A DNA stretch of 43,313 bases from Acetobacteraceae bacterium (GCA_019750465.1 JAIEOP010000194.1:1-43313); one strand, 5' to 3'; shown: positions 31,952-41,440, counted from the stretch's first letter. Notes: a model not told the origin generated them from the letters alone. Program-made: numbers and translations.

Positions 31952-33553
31952 TCAGCGCGGCCGGTCGCCGCCCACCCGCACCTCCGGCTCCAGGCCGAGC
32001 GAGGCGGCCAGCGCCTCCACCCGGCGCAGCACGCTCTCGCCGGCGAAAACGCCGCTGCCCTCGGTCAGGGTCAGCACCAGCCGCCCGCCCGCGCGCGCCA
32101 GCCAGGTGCCGGCCAGCAGCACCGGGGTGCCGCCGCACAGCGTATAGGCCAGGCGCAGCGCCGCCCCGAGCGCCTCGGCCCGGCGGATCGTCGGCACGTC
32201 CAGCAGCACCCGCGTCGGCGCCAGGCAGGGCGCGTCCGGCCCGGCCTCGTAGCGCAGCGCCGCGGTGAGGGCGAGGAAGGCGCGGGCATGGTGGTCGAGC
32301 CCGACGCCGTGCTGGCGCAGGACGCGCAGGAACACCTGCTCCGCGCGGTATTCGGGATGGTCGTGGCTGCCGCTGTCGGACACCCAGCAGGCCGCTTCCC
32401 GCAAGCCCCGGTGCCGCGGCTCCTCCCCCGGGAACAGCGGATCCGTCCAGGCCAGCAGGGCCTGCGGCAGCCCGGCGTCGCGGCCCCAGCGATAGGCCAC
32501 CTCCCGTGCCGCCGCGAGCAGCGGGTCGAGCGCCCGCTCGGCCGGGTCGAGCAGCCGCGCATACCAGCCCTCGCGCAGCCCGTTGGCCGAGAACACCACC
32601 CGCGCCGCACCGGTCACGCGCAGCAGCCGGCGCAGCACCACCGCGGCGAAGGGCAGGTCCGCGAGCCGCTTCTGCGGCGCGCCCGGCATGCGTTCCAGCA
32701 CCCGCCGCGACGCGGCGAGGACCACGCTGGAGAGGTCGCGCGCCTCCTCCCGCCGCAGCACGTAGTGGTGCACGATGGCCAGCGGGTAGTTGGTCTGGGC
32801 GATGTGCATGCGGGCCAGCGCGCGGAAGGCGCCGCCGACGAGGTAGAGATCCCGCCCCTCGCCCTCGCGCAGCCATTTCTGGCGCGCCAGCTCCTCCTCG
32901 GCGATGGCGCGGGCGCGGACGACGTCGCCGCCCGCGCGATCCGAGAGCCGCAGCGACCCCAGCGGCAGGGAGGCGCAATGGCCGATCCCCCCGTCATCGA
33001 GGCGCACCAGCTCGAGCGACCCGCCGCCGAGGTCGGCAAGCACGCCATCGGCGCCGGGGAAGCCCAGCAGCATGCCCTCGGCCGAGAGCCGCGCCTCCTC
33101 CAGCCCATCGAGGATGCGGATCGGCACCTCCGGCATGCGCGCGCGCAGCGCCTCGACGAAGGCCGGGCCGTTCACCGCATCGCGCACCGCCGCGGTCGCC
33201 AGCACCTCGATCGGCTCGGCGCCCATGGCGCGGGCCACGGCGTGGTAGCGGCCGAGCACGGTCAGCGCGATGCCGATGCTCTCCTCGTTCAGGCGGCCGG
33301 TCTGCTGCAGCCCGCGGCCGAGGGCGAGCACCGCCTTCTCGTTGAAGATCGCCTGGGGATTGCGCCCCTGTCCCTCGAAGACCACGAGGCGGACCGAATT
33401 GGAGCCGAGATCGACCACGCCGCTGCGCGGCAGACGTTGCCCTGTCCCGCCGGACAGCGCGCCATGCCAGCCGAAACCGTTCAAGGCGCGAGACCCATCC
33501 TGTTCGCCCGCTTGTGGCGGAGCCGGCGCGCCCGCGCCAGCCCCGGACGCCAC
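31952..33553 (-). CDS. ppx: Ppx/GppA-family exopolyphosphatase
   Basis: The GTG at 33553 stands 3 bases after the ppk1 stop; the product is 533 residues. The ASKHA-fold sequences are GVVDLGSNSVRLVVFE (about 45-60), LATAAVRDAVNG, LEEARLSAEGM and the phosphate-binding LADLGGGSLEL. An HD-like C-terminal domain follows, with HHYVLRREEARDL and DSGSHDHPEYRAEQVF. The enzyme removes terminal phosphate from polyphosphate or hydrolyses pppGpp. The N-terminal about 40 residues are Gly/Ala/Pro-rich and poorly conserved, so an internal start is possible. ppk1-ppx is an established pair for polyphosphate turnover. Confidence 0.9.
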   Translation of the reverse strand: MASGAGAGAPAPPQAGEQDGSRALNGFGWHGALSGGTGQRLPRSGVVDLGSNSVRLVVFEGQGRNPQAIFNEKAVLALGRGLQQTGRLNEESIGIALTVLGRYHAVARAMGAEPIEVLATAAVRDAVNGPAFVEALRARMPEVPIRILDGLEEARLSAEGMLLGFPGADGVLADLGGGSLELVRLDDGGIGHCASLPLGSLRLSDRAGGDVVRARAIAEEELARQKWLREGEGRDLYLVGGAFRALARMHIAQTNYPLAIVHHYVLRREEARDLSSVVLAASRRVLERMPGAPQKRLADLPFAAVVLRRLLRVTGAARVVFSANGLREGWYARLLDPAERALDPLLAAAREVAYRWGRDAGLPQALLAWTDPLFPGEEPRHRGLREAACWVSDSGSHDHPEYRAEQVFLRVLRQHGVGLDHHARAFLALTAALRYEAGPDAPCLAPTRVLLDVPTIRRAEALGAALRLAYTLCGGTPVLLAGTWLARAGGRLVLTLTEGSGVFAGESVLRRVEALAASLGLEPEVRVGGDRPR

Positions 33554-33556
33554 TGG

Positions 33557-35773
33557 TCAATCCTGCGCCATCCGATCCGGCCGCAGCCGCTTCGGCATGG
33601 CGGCGGCGCCCTGGCGATGCAGCGCGCTGCCGCGGCCGGAGAGCGAGGGGTTCGTCATGAAATATTCGTGTGCCGAGACCGGCTTCGGCCCCGCCGGCAG
33701 GCGGCGCCATGCGGCATCGGGGCCGAGCTGCCAACTCTGTGCCGTGTCCTTCAGGTTCACCACCATGATCTGGTCGAGGATCTGGGCATGCACCGTCGGA
33801 TTGTGCACCGGCACCAGGGTCTCCACGCGCCAGTCCATGTTGCGGGCCATCCAGTCCGCCGAGGAGATGTAGACGCGGGCGCGGCGCGAGGGCAGCCGAT
33901 GGCCGTTGCCGAAGGCGTAGATGCGGCTGTGCTCCAGGAAGCGGCCGACGATGGACTTCACCCGGATGTTCTCGGAGAGGCCCGGCACCCCGGGGCGCAG
34001 GCAGCAGATGCCGCGCACCACGCAGTCGATCTTCACCCCTGCCCCGGAGGCGCGGTAGAGCGCGTCGATCAGGATCTCGTCGACCAGGCTGTTCATCTTC
34101 AGCCAGATGCCGGCGGCCCTGCCCTCCCGCGCGTGGAGGATCTCCTGCTCGATGAGGCCGAGCAGCGTCGGGCGCGTGGTCAGCGGGCTGAAGGCGAGCC
34201 CCGACATGCTCTCGGGCCGGGCATAGCCGGTCATGAAGTTGAACAGCTTGGCGGCGTCGCGGGTCAGCGCCGGATCGGCGGTGAAGAACGACAGGTCGGT
34301 GTAGATGCGCGCCGTGACGGGGTGGTAGTTGCCGGTGCCGAAATGCGCGTAGGAGCGCAGCGCCGCCCCCTCCCGCCGCACCACCAGGCTCACCTTGGCG
34401 TGGGTCTTCAGGTCGACGAAGCCGTAGACCACCTGAACCCCGGCCGCCTCCAGCTCGCGCGCCAGGGCGATGTTGCGCTCCTCGTCGAAGCGGGCCTTCA
34501 GCTCGACGGTGGCGGTGACGCTCTTGCCGGCCTCCGCGGCCTCGATCAGGGCGCGGGCGATCGGGCTGTCGCGGGAGGTGCGGTAGAGCGTCTGCTTGAT
34601 CGCGACCACCGCGGGATCGCGCGCCGCCTGCCGGAGGAACTGCACCACCACGTCGAAGCTCTCGTACGGGTGGTGCACCACGATGTCCTTGGCGCGGATC
34701 GCCGCGAAGCAGTCGCCGCCGTAGTCCAGGATGCGCTCCGGGAAGCGCGGCGTGTAGGGCGTGAACAGCAGGTCCGGGCGGTCGTCCACGATCAGGTGCC
34801 GCAGGTCCGAGACGCCGAGCAGCCCGTCCACGACGAAGACGCCGGCACGCTCGGAATCGAGCTCCTCGGCGACGAAATCGACCATGTCGGCATCGGTCTC
34901 GGCACTGACCGAGAGCAGGATCGAGCGCCCGCGGCGGCGGCGCTTCAGCGCGCTCTCGTAGGAGCGCACCAGGTCCTCGGCCTCCTCCTCGAACTCCACG
35001 TCGGTGTCGCGGATGATCCGGAACAATCCCTGGTCCGCCGGCACGAAGCCGGGAAACAGCTGGCCGAGGAACAGCGTGATCAGGTCCTCGAGCAGCACGA
35101 AGCGGATGGTCCGGTCGGCGGCGTCGAGCGCCGGGAGGCGGACGAAGCGGTCGATCTGCGGCGGCAGGGGGATCAGCGCCCGCATCGTGCCCGCATCCTC
35201 CTCGCGCACCAGCTTGAGCAGCATGCAGAGCGCGAGGTTGGCGATGAACGGGAAGGGATGCGCCGGATCGACCGCCAGCGGCGTCAGCACCGGGAAGACC
35301 CGCTCGGCGAAATACTCCTCCGCCCAGGCGCGGTCGGCGGCGGTGAGCTCCTCGAGCGTGCAGACCACGAGGCCGGCGTCGCGCAGGAGCGCCCGCAGCG
35401 TGCGCCATTCCTGCTGCTGCTGCTCGATCAGCGCCACCGCGCGGGCGTGGATCTCGGCGAGCTGCTGGATCGGCGTGCGCCCGTCCGGCGAGAGCTTGGC
35501 GAGGCCCGCGCGCTCCTGCCCCACCAGCCCGGCGACGCGCACCGAGTAGAACTCGTCGAGGTTGGAGGCCGAGATCGCCACGAAGCGCAGCCGCTCCAGC
35601 AGCGGATGGCGCAGGTTGGCCGCCTCCTCCAGCACGCGGGTGTTGAAGTCGAGCCAGGACAGCTCGCGGTTGATGAACCGCTCCGGCGAGTCCGGAGCGA
35701 TCGCCGGCGTCTCGGCCTTGCTGGCCCGCAGCGGCGCGAGGGGCGACAGGGTCTCGGGCTCGGCAAGCGACAT
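33557..35773 (-). CDS. ppk1: Polyphosphate kinase 1
   Basis: The ATG at 35773 (MSLAEPE) has AAGGAG 11 bases upstream; a GTG at 35785 would lie inside that site. The 738-residue product contains the PPK N domain ([37 protein letters not shown]) and the middle domain. Its C-terminal PLD-like domains bear the two essential histidines, in [10 protein letters not shown] (autophosphorylated His) and [11 protein letters not shown]. It makes polyphosphate from ATP, reversibly. hdaA lies upstream on the same strand and ppx follows at 3 bases, so polyphosphate synthesis and breakdown are co-expressed. Confidence 0.95.
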   Translation of the reverse strand: MSLAEPETLSPLAPLRASKAETPAIAPDSPERFINRELSWLDFNTRVLEEAANLRHPLLERLRFVAISASNLDEFYSVRVAGLVGQERAGLAKLSPDGRTPIQQLAEIHARAVALIEQQQQEWRTLRALLRDAGLVVCTLEELTAADRAWAEEYFAERVFPVLTPLAVDPAHPFPFIANLALCMLLKLVREEDAGTMRALIPLPPQIDRFVRLPALDAADRTIRFVLLEDLITLFLGQLFPGFVPADQGLFRIIRDTDVEFEEEAEDLVRSYESALKRRRRGRSILLSVSAETDADMVDFVAEELDSERAGVFVVDGLLGVSDLRHLIVDDRPDLLFTPYTPRFPERILDYGGDCFAAIRAKDIVVHHPYESFDVVVQFLRQAARDPAVVAIKQTLYRTSRDSPIARALIEAAEAGKSVTATVELKARFDEERNIALARELEAAGVQVVYGFVDLKTHAKVSLVVRREGAALRSYAHFGTGNYHPVTARIYTDLSFFTADPALTRDAAKLFNFMTGYARPESMSGLAFSPLTTRPTLLGLIEQEILHAREGRAAGIWLKMNSLVDEILIDALYRASGAGVKIDCVVRGICCLRPGVPGLSENIRVKSIVGRFLEHSRIYAFGNGHRLPSRRARVYISSADWMARNMDWRVETLVPVHNPTVHAQILDQIMVVNLKDTAQSWQLGPDAAWRRLPAGPKPVSAHEYFMTNPSLSGRGSALHRQGAAAMPKRLRPDRMAQD

Positions 35774-35799
35774 CGGCGGGAGCACTCCTTCCCGCCAGC

Positions 35800-36555
35800 C
35801 TACAGCAGCGGTGGCGTCCGCGGCGAGGACCCTCCGGAAATCGCAACCGAATCGTCATCGACGGTTGCGGCCCCGCCCTCCGCAAGGTCGGCGAGCGCGG
35901 CCAGGGCCAGCCGCCTGGTCAGCCTCCCGCCCGCGGCGAGGCAGGCGCTGTCGAGCCGCGCCGCCGCCGCGGCGATCGTGGCGGCGTCGCGTGGCAGCCG
36001 GGCCAGCAGCCAGGCGCGGAACCCGCCATCCACCCGCAACTGCCGGTCGGCGAAGTGCTTCGCCAGCAGCGCATCCAGCAGCGCCTCCCCAGGCGGATGG
36101 ACGGGAACCGCGGCGGTGCCGCGCAGCCGCGACCGCAGGTCGGGCAGCTCTACCGGCCAGCGCGCCGGCGGCACCCGCCCGGCCAGAAGCAGCCGCACCC
36201 CGCGTTCGGCGCAGAGATTGATCAGGTGGAATAGCGCCGGCTCATCGGTCACGCGGTCGGCGTCGTCCAGCACCACCCCGGCCGCCGCGGGCAGCTCGGG
36301 CAGGTCGCGCAGCGTGGGCCCGCCGCCGGGCAGGGCCGCGAAGCCGTGCCGGGCGGCGGCCCAGGCCAGCAGGTGGGTCTTGCCCGATTTCGGCTCGCCC
36401 CAGAGCGCGATGCGGCCGAACGGCCAGTCCTGCGGACGATCCAGCCAGGCCAGCGCCTCGGTATTCGAGGCATCCTCGATCAGGTCGGCCGGGTCGTAGG
36501 AGGCCGTCGCAGCCGGCAGGGGCAGGGGCAGCTGGGTCGCGCGGGTTCCGCTCAC
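35800..36555 (-). CDS. hdaA: HdaA, DnaA-related regulator of replication initiation
   Basis: The GTG at 36555 has GGAGG 7 bases before it and yields 251 residues; longer frames run into decayed DNA. Residues 8-14 read QLPLPLP, the sliding-clamp-binding motif of Hda proteins at its usual N-terminal place. Walker A is [11 protein letters not shown] (53-63) and Walker B is VVLDDAD (94-100). The rest is a truncated AAA+ module like DnaA domain III. HdaA with the clamp triggers ATP hydrolysis by DnaA after replication starts. In alphaproteobacteria hdaA is often upstream of ppk, as here. Confidence 0.88.
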   Translation of the reverse strand: MSGTRATQLPLPLPAATASYDPADLIEDASNTEALAWLDRPQDWPFGRIALWGEPKSGKTHLLAWAAARHGFAALPGGGPTLRDLPELPAAAGVVLDDADRVTDEPALFHLINLCAERGVRLLLAGRVPPARWPVELPDLRSRLRGTAAVPVHPPGEALLDALLAKHFADRQLRVDGGFRAWLLARLPRDAATIAAAAARLDSACLAAGGRLTRRLALAALADLAEGGAATVDDDSVAISGGSSPRTPPLL

Positions 36556-36809
36556 TGGTGCACCTCCGGGCTGTCGGGCGCTGGGCCGCGGAGCGGCGTG
36601 GCGTCCGGCCGCCCGAGCCCCTGGCGTGACGGCCTGCTCCGCGCGCCGCCGGACGGCCAGGCCGAGACCAGCCGCACGCCAGGCGCCGGGAGATCGCGAC
36701 GGACCACAGGGCGGTGCGCCAGGACCGGCCAGCCAGAGCGCCAACCGGCGAGCGATCCGCGCGACCTCCCAGCCCGGGCAAGCCTACCCCGAACCGAGGA
36801 GGTCGGCCC
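36556..36809. other. Non-coding region beyond hdaA
   Basis: The hdaA promoter should lie here. I see no supported gene. The open frames that cross it have no recognisable domain and the composition is like that of decayed coding DNA. It merges into the pseudogene block that begins at about 36810. Confidence 0.4.
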
Positions 36810-36920
36810 ATGCCATTCTTCGCCGGTCCCGACTCGTCGCCGGTCCCGACTGGGGCGGCACCGCGCATGCCGCCTGCGTCATCGATGCCAGCGGCGCAGC
36901 GCCCGCGGAGGGCTTCTGGC
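36810..36920 (+). pseudogene. IS110-type transposase N-terminus, frameshifted
   Basis: An ATG at 36810 with GAGGAGG nearby opens MPFFAG, then the frame breaks. CGCCGGTCCCGACT occurs twice (36821-36834 and 36838-36851), a 17-base tandem duplication. Removing one copy joins MPFFAGPDWGGTAHAACVIDASG, which looks like the start of an IS110-family transposase (a DWG-containing first catalytic segment). Downstream resemblance fades after about 25 codons, so only the 5' end survives. The family call is moderately secure. Confidence 0.5.
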
Positions 36921-37030
36921 CGGGTGCCGACGAAAAACTGGCGGACCAGGCCTGGGCCTGCGGCTCGGTGGCGCCCGCGGCACCGTGCAGCCTGAAAGCA
37001 CATGCGGCGCGCGGCCTTGGGAAATCGTGC

Positions 37031-37222
37031 ACCAGCCCCAGTCGTCCGGACGCCCGACGGCCCCCGCTCGAACCGAGAAACGCCGAGTTCGTCCCCGGGC
37101 CCGCTGATCCGTCGGCTGGCGACGGCGGCCGTGAGCTTCGCGGCCCGAGCCGCGAGGCGGATGCTGCCATGACGCCCGACTTGGACCGCGAGCTGAAGAG
37201 CACGGCGTTTGATCGACACGTC
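37031..37222 (-). pseudogene. LysR-type regulator HTH fragment
   Basis: On the minus strand a frame reads ALQLAVQVGRHGSIRLAARAAKLTAAVASRRI, then DELGVSRFERGPSGVRTTGAG. This matches the helix-turn-helix and following segment of LysR regulators (AVAEHGSxRxAARxLxLSQPAVSRRI..LEDELGxxLFERGxxGVRLTxAG), with several changed residues and one short indel. The remaining two-thirds of a regulator is absent. It lies 108 bases from the oxidoreductase remnant on the same strand. Confidence 0.55.
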
Positions 37223-37330
37223 CAGCTGCCCACGTTCCGGGGCGGAACTGCGCGTCCTGTCCGTCACCGCTGGTCACGACCCCTGTGTTCCTCCACGCCA
37301 TGCCTGTCTTCATCCTGCTCCGACGCACCG

Positions 37331-37712
37331 CACGTCCCACTTGAGTTCCGCCACCGGCGGAATCGAGGATGACGTCGCAGCTGCCGACCCGCGCGGCTTC
37401 GGCCATGCCGCGAAAGACCGTGGCGCGAACGACGCCATCGCGCTCCGGGAGCCCGGCGAGGTCCGGGCGGCGGCTGTTCGCGCAAACCTCGGCGCCGGAC
37501 AGCGCTGCCAGCTGGCACGCGAAGCGGCCGACGCCGCCCGCCGCCACGGGAAGCGATGCCGCCTGCGCATCGGTGACATGGGCCGGGATGACGGCCGGCG
37601 CATCGCCGCGTGCGCGGGCGAGCTCCGCCCAGCTGCCCGGCGGCGTGAACCCGAAGACGCGTGACTTCGCGGCCGCGCCGCGGCCGTCAGCGGCCGCCGT
37701 CTCGATCACCGC
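37331..37712 (-). pseudogene. Quinone oxidoreductase (MDR) remnant with internal deletion
   Basis: The minus-strand frame contains RVFGFTPPGSWAEL, then VIPAHVTDAQAASLPVA, then GGVGRFACQLAALSGAEVCA, and DVILDSAGGG. These are segments of medium-chain zinc-less alcohol dehydrogenase / quinone oxidoreductase proteins. About 25 residues normally between LPVA and GGVGRF (the start of the cofactor fold) are missing, and no proper N- or C-terminus exists. It is a decayed gene. Confidence 0.6.
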
Positions 37713-37736
37713 TGTGGCCTGCAGTCGGCTCCGGCG

Positions 37737-37824
37737 TGGTGCGGGCGGTCGGGTTCGAACCGACACTCTGGACTCCAGAAGCGGATTTTAAATCCGCTGC
37801 GTCTGCCAATTCCGCCACGCCCGC
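37737..37824 (-). tRNA. tRNA-Leu (anticodon UAA), CCA encoded
   Basis: Read on the minus strand, the acceptor arm GCGGGCG (37824-37818) pairs with CGCCCGC (37747-37741), followed by discriminator A and CCA (37740-37737). The anticodon stem GCGGA/TCCGC encloses TTTAAAA, with anticodon TAA. The long variable arm (CTGG-AGT-CCAG) is the class II feature of tRNA-Leu. The T arm is GTCGG-TTCGAAC-CCGAC. All stems pair fully, so the gene looks functional. Confidence 0.95.
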
Positions 37825-37965
37825 GATACTGCCGCCAGCCGCTTCCGCGCGCCTCGCACCCGGGGCCATTCAGACGTCCCCGGAGGCAAGGTTCCCGCGC
37901 GCCGCAACCTACTGCCGAAACTGGGAATTCTCAACTCGGCGCGATGTCTCCGGCGGGGCAGGCAA

Positions 37966-38010
37966 GGTGCCTTTCAAGTCCGCTGCGCCTGCCAATTCCG
38001 CCACGGCCGC
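37966..38010 (-). pseudogene. 5' half of a tRNA-Leu-like sequence
   Basis: Minus-strand bases from 38010 to 37966 repeat the first half of the intact tRNA: acceptor 5' strand, D arm and 5' anticodon stem (GGCGGAATTGGCAG is identical; 2 changes before GCGGACTT). It stops before the 3' anticodon strand, so it cannot form a tRNA. It is a partial tandem copy. Confidence 0.65.
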
Positions 38011-38174
38011 GACGTTGCCGCCGTGCGTTCCCGGGCGCCCCTCAGCTGCGCCGCGCCAGAGGCACGCCCAAAGCCCGCGGATGCATCGCTCTGACGCCTG
38101 CCAGCCGACTGCCGGGATTGCTGATTCCAGATTGCTGATTCAGGCCGTCACCATCGCAAGGCGGGGTCGACAAA

Positions 38175-38219
38175 CCATGCCTTCAGTCCGCCCCGTCCGC
38201 CATTCCGCCGGGCGGGCGC
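38175..38219 (-). pseudogene. Weaker third tRNA-like copy
   Basis: The minus-strand stretch 38219-38175 shares GGCGGAAT-GGC-GACG and GCGGACT-GAA-GGCA blocks with the 5' half copy at 37966-38010, at lower identity and with small gaps. It appears to be a further decayed copy of the same tRNA start. Similarity is by eye and could be chance. Confidence 0.4.
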
Positions 38220-38315
38220 AGGCTTGTCGGGCGTGACGCAGGGCCAGGGTCCGCCCCGGACCCCCTGCGAGCGGCGCCACGGGGATTCCGCTGCTCCATG
38301 CGGGGCACGCGAATG

Positions 38316-39236
38316 CTACGTCCCCTCCTTCACGATCCGCCGGCAATGCTCCAGCGCCGCCTCCATCAGGTTGTCGCTGGCCTCGGGCGTGCGGAAGGCG
38401 GCGTGCGGCGCCAGGGTGGTGTTGCGCAGCCCCCACAGCGGGCTGTCCGCCGGCAGCGGCTCCACGCCATAGACGTCGAGCGCGGCGTGGCCGAGCCGGC
38501 CGCTGCGCAGCGCCGCGGTCATCGCGTCCTCGTCGACGATCGCGCCGCGCGCCGTGTTCACCAGGATCGCGCCCGGCTTCATCTGCGCGATCCGCTCGGC
38601 GGAGAGGAAACCCCGCGTCCCGTCGCTCAGCAGCAGGTGCAGCGAGACCACGTCGCTCTCGGCCAGCAACCGCTCCAGCGGCACGAATTCCACGCCCGGG
38701 ATCGCCCTGGGCGAGCGGTTCCAGGCGATCACCCGCATGCCGATGCCGTTGCAGAGGCGCGCCATCTCCGCGCCGATCCCGCCCGTGCCGATCAGCCCCA
38801 CCGTCTTGCCGGTGAGCTGCATTCCCACCGTCCGCGGCCACTCGCCGGCACGCACCGCGGCATCCATGGCGGAGATCTGCCGCGCCGCGTCCCACATCAA
38901 CGCGAAGGCGTGCTCGGCGACCGCGGTGTCGCCATAGCCCTTGATGATGTGCACCTCGACGCCGCATTCGTCCCGCAGCGCATCCGGGTCCATGTAGCTG
39001 CGCGCGCCGGTGCCGAGGAAGACGATATGCTTCAGGCCGGTGCAGCGCTTCACGACCTCGACGGGGAATTGCGTGTGGTCGTCGATGGCGATGGCGTGGC
39101 CCTCCAGCAGGCCGGGCAGGTCGGCGGGGGTGATGTCCGGGTTGCGGTGGATCGCCACCGGCGGGTCGTCCGCGCGCAGCAGCCGCTCCGTCACCGCGGC
39201 GAGCGAGTCGTTGGCGTCCACGAAGATCGCGCGCAT
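38316..39236 (-). CDS. D-2-hydroxyacid dehydrogenase
   Basis: The ATG at 39236 has GGAGAGG close before it. The 306-residue NAD-dependent enzyme has the Rossmann glycine motif GTGGIG (150-155) and the three catalytic residues R230 (NTARGAIVDED), E259 (GVEPLP) and H278 (APHAAF). The family reduces 2-oxoacids such as glyoxylate or hydroxypyruvate; the substrate is unknown. It stands alone on the minus strand between the tRNA remnants and an IS fragment, so it may have arrived with the accessory DNA, but it is intact. Confidence 0.9.
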   Translation of the reverse strand: MRAIFVDANDSLAAVTERLLRADDPPVAIHRNPDITPADLPGLLEGHAIAIDDHTQFPVEVVKRCTGLKHIVFLGTGARSYMDPDALRDECGVEVHIIKGYGDTAVAEHAFALMWDAARQISAMDAAVRAGEWPRTVGMQLTGKTVGLIGTGGIGAEMARLCNGIGMRVIAWNRSPRAIPGVEFVPLERLLAESDVVSLHLLLSDGTRGFLSAERIAQMKPGAILVNTARGAIVDEDAMTAALRSGRLGHAALDVYGVEPLPADSPLWGLRNTTLAPHAAFRTPEASDNLMEAALEHCRRIVKEGT

Positions 39237-39266
39237 GGCCCTCTCCTGTCCTTCGGCGTTCTTCTA

Positions 39267-39560
39267 GAGCCTGTTACTGACCATAGGCCAGAGCGGCGCG
39301 ATGGAGCACGAGGCAGGCGAAGCCGATGAAGTGCAGGCCGGCCACGGTCTGCGGCAGTCGCTCGTAGTCGCGGACGAGGCGGCGGAAGCGCGTGGCCCAG
39401 GCGAAAGAGCGCTCAACGACCCGGCGCCCGGGCAGCAGGACGACGCCTTGCCTCGCCTCGGGCAGCGTGACGACCTCGAGTTGGATGCCGTGCTGGGCGG
39501 CGGCCTCGGCGGGCTTCTGGCCCCCATAGCGCTGGTCGGCGAAGGCGACATCGACGCTGG
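39267..39560 (-). mobile_element. IS5-type transposase C-terminal remnant
   Basis: The minus-strand frame ends at 39274 and reads FADQRYGGQKPAE, then VVERSFAWATRFRRLVRDYERLPQTVAGLHFIGFACLVLHRAAL. This is the C-terminal third of IS5-family DDE transposases; the E of VVERSFAW is the last catalytic residue and the D of FADQ probably the middle one. GAGCCTGTTACTGACC at 39267-39282 is a plausible element end. The N-terminal part and the other terminus are not seen, so it is truncated and inactive. Confidence 0.75.
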
Positions 39561-39937
39561 ACCTCGCCGGTGACGTCCTGGACGGCCGCTCCAATTTCGG
39601 CGAGGGATGCAACCCTGGCCGATCGGCGACGCTCACGCCTTCCACCATGGCAGAGCCCTGAACGTGTCGGATCCCGTGGACGCCCAACCGGAGGCGGAAT
39701 TCCTTCTTGTCGAAGGCTGGATGCTGGGAGCGGCCATGGATGAGGCGGCCATGAGCGAGGTGATGCGGGTGCCGCCCGCCAATGACGCGTAACCCCCCGG
39801 CAAAGTCCTAACCGGCGCTGGCGCGGAGCGTCGGCGGCGTCGCCCCTTGAGAACGACACTGCGTTGAGGCCATGATCGCGGCACCGCATCGGCCTTTCTG
39901 TTGCCGAGAGGACAGGTTCGCACCGTCCCCGCGCAAA
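39561..39937. other. Unassigned stretch downstream of the IS fragment
   Basis: I find no supported gene. A 61-codon plus-strand frame (39607-39792) has an ATG but no clear ribosome-binding site or homologous motif. It may be decayed IS or host DNA. The stop of the neighbouring binding protein gene marks the right end at 39938. Confidence 0.4.
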
Positions 39938-41188
39938 TCAGCTCCGTGCCAGCGCGCAACCGCCGTCCGCCATGGGGCGGAAGGCCTGCTCCGGCGGCGT
40001 TGTCTGCAGCACCTTGTAGAGATCCCAAGCCCCGCGGCTCTCGTCGGGCCGCTTCACCTCGAACAGGTAGGCCGGGTGCAGCTTGCGGCCATCTGGCCGG
40101 ATGCTGCCGGCCCCGAACGCGTCATCCTCCGTCGGCAGCGCCTTCATGCGCGCCACGGCCTCCGCACCGCTCGCCTTGGCTGCGGCGACGCCCATCTGCG
40201 CCGCCGCCTTCAGGTAATGCAGCGAGGCCGCGTAGGCCCCCGCATGCGTGCTGGCGATCCCGTTCGCCTCGGGCACCAGGGTGCGGGCGCGCTGCGTGAA
40301 GGCGCGGGTACGGTCGTTGAGATCCCAGTAGAAGCTCTCGGTGCAGATCAGCCCCTGCGCGGTGCGCAGACCGAGCGAGCGCACCTCGGTCAGGAACATC
40401 AGCAGCGTGGCGAGGCGCACGCCGCGTCGGGTCAGGCCGAACTCCGCCGCCTGCTTCACGCAATTCGTGGTGTCCGTCCCGGCATTCGCCAGCCCGATCA
40501 CCTTCGCCCCCGTCGCCTGCGCCTGCAGCAGGAAGGAGGAGAAGTCCGTCGTGCCAGGGAAGGGCGTGCGGACGCTGCCCAGGATGCGCCCGCCGGCCTG
40601 CCGCACGAAGTTGCCGGTATCGCGTTCCAGCGCATGGCCGAAGGCGTAGTCGGCGGTGATGAAGAACCAGGTGTCGCCGCCGGCCCGCACCGTGGCGCCA
40701 CCCACCGAATTCGCCAGCATGTAGGTGTCGTACGTCCAGTGCACGGTATTCGGCGTGCAGGCGCGCCCGGTGAGGTCCGAGGTCGCGGAGGAGGTGTTCA
40801 GCATCACCTTGTTCTTCTCGCGCACCACCTCGTTGACCGCGAGCGCCACGGAGGAGGCACCGATATCCACCACCGCATCGACGCCGGCCTGGTCGAACCA
40901 CTGCCGCGTGATGTTCACGCCGATGTCGGCGCGGTTCTGGTTGTCGGCGAAGACGACATCGACGTTGAAGCCGCGCCCGGCGAATTCCTGCGCCGCCAGG
41001 CGGGTGCAGGCGACGGAGGTGGGGCCGGTCACGTCGCGGTACATGCCGGACATGTCGGCCAGCACGCCGATGCGGATGGTGTTGGCGGCCTGCGCGCGGG
41101 CGCTGCGCCAGGGCAGCCCGCCAAGGCCGGTGCCCATGGTGGCGGAGGCTGCGGCGCTCGCCAGGAGCGCGCGTCTTGCGATGGTCAT
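39938..41188 (-). CDS. Liv-type ABC transporter periplasmic binding protein (second)
   Basis: The ATG at 41188 gives 416 residues. MTIARRALLASAAASATMGTGLGGLPWRSARAQA is an export signal with ARR and cleavage near residue 34. The mature type I binding protein reads NTIRIGVLADMSGMYRDVTGPTSVACTRLAAQEF, followed by VDVVFADNQNRADIGVNITRQWFDQAGVDAVVD. The C-terminal GRKLHPAYLFEVKRPDESRGAWDLYKVLQTTP is typical of the amide/BCAA-like binding group. No permease or ATPase lies beside it. It may serve a transporter elsewhere or be an orphan sensor. It is divergent from the amidase at 41441. Confidence 0.88.
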   Translation of the reverse strand: MTIARRALLASAAASATMGTGLGGLPWRSARAQAANTIRIGVLADMSGMYRDVTGPTSVACTRLAAQEFAGRGFNVDVVFADNQNRADIGVNITRQWFDQAGVDAVVDIGASSVALAVNEVVREKNKVMLNTSSATSDLTGRACTPNTVHWTYDTYMLANSVGGATVRAGGDTWFFITADYAFGHALERDTGNFVRQAGGRILGSVRTPFPGTTDFSSFLLQAQATGAKVIGLANAGTDTTNCVKQAAEFGLTRRGVRLATLLMFLTEVRSLGLRTAQGLICTESFYWDLNDRTRAFTQRARTLVPEANGIASTHAGAYAASLHYLKAAAQMGVAAAKASGAEAVARMKALPTEDDAFGAGSIRPDGRKLHPAYLFEVKRPDESRGAWDLYKVLQTTPPEQAFRPMADGGCALARS

Positions 41189-41440
41189 GGCAGCAGCCTT
41201 CCCTGGACGGCGGTCTCGTATGGCAGCCGGAATGGCCGAGGGACCGCTTCGTCCCACCGGATATAGGTTGGAAACCACGCCGGTGCGAGCCATTTGAGAC
41301 GATGGCCGGGCCTGGCGACCGGCACCCCCGCACGACCGCCGCTTCGGTGACACCACCGGGGCGGCCGGCGCATGGTCCCGTCGCATGGCGCCCTGCCCTG
41401 GCCGCTTGCCGTCCTTCCCCTGCGCAGCCAGCATCGCAGC

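Noticed and set aside
32288-36499. A plus-strand open frame of about 1400 codons opposite ppx, ppk1 and hdaA
   Set aside because: It is antisense to three well-recognised genes and has the His/Arg/Gln-rich composition expected when high-GC coding DNA is read on the wrong strand; no domain is visible.
39607-39792. A 61-codon plus-strand gene beyond the IS fragment
   Set aside because: No ribosome-binding site or known motif, and it lies in likely decayed mobile DNA.
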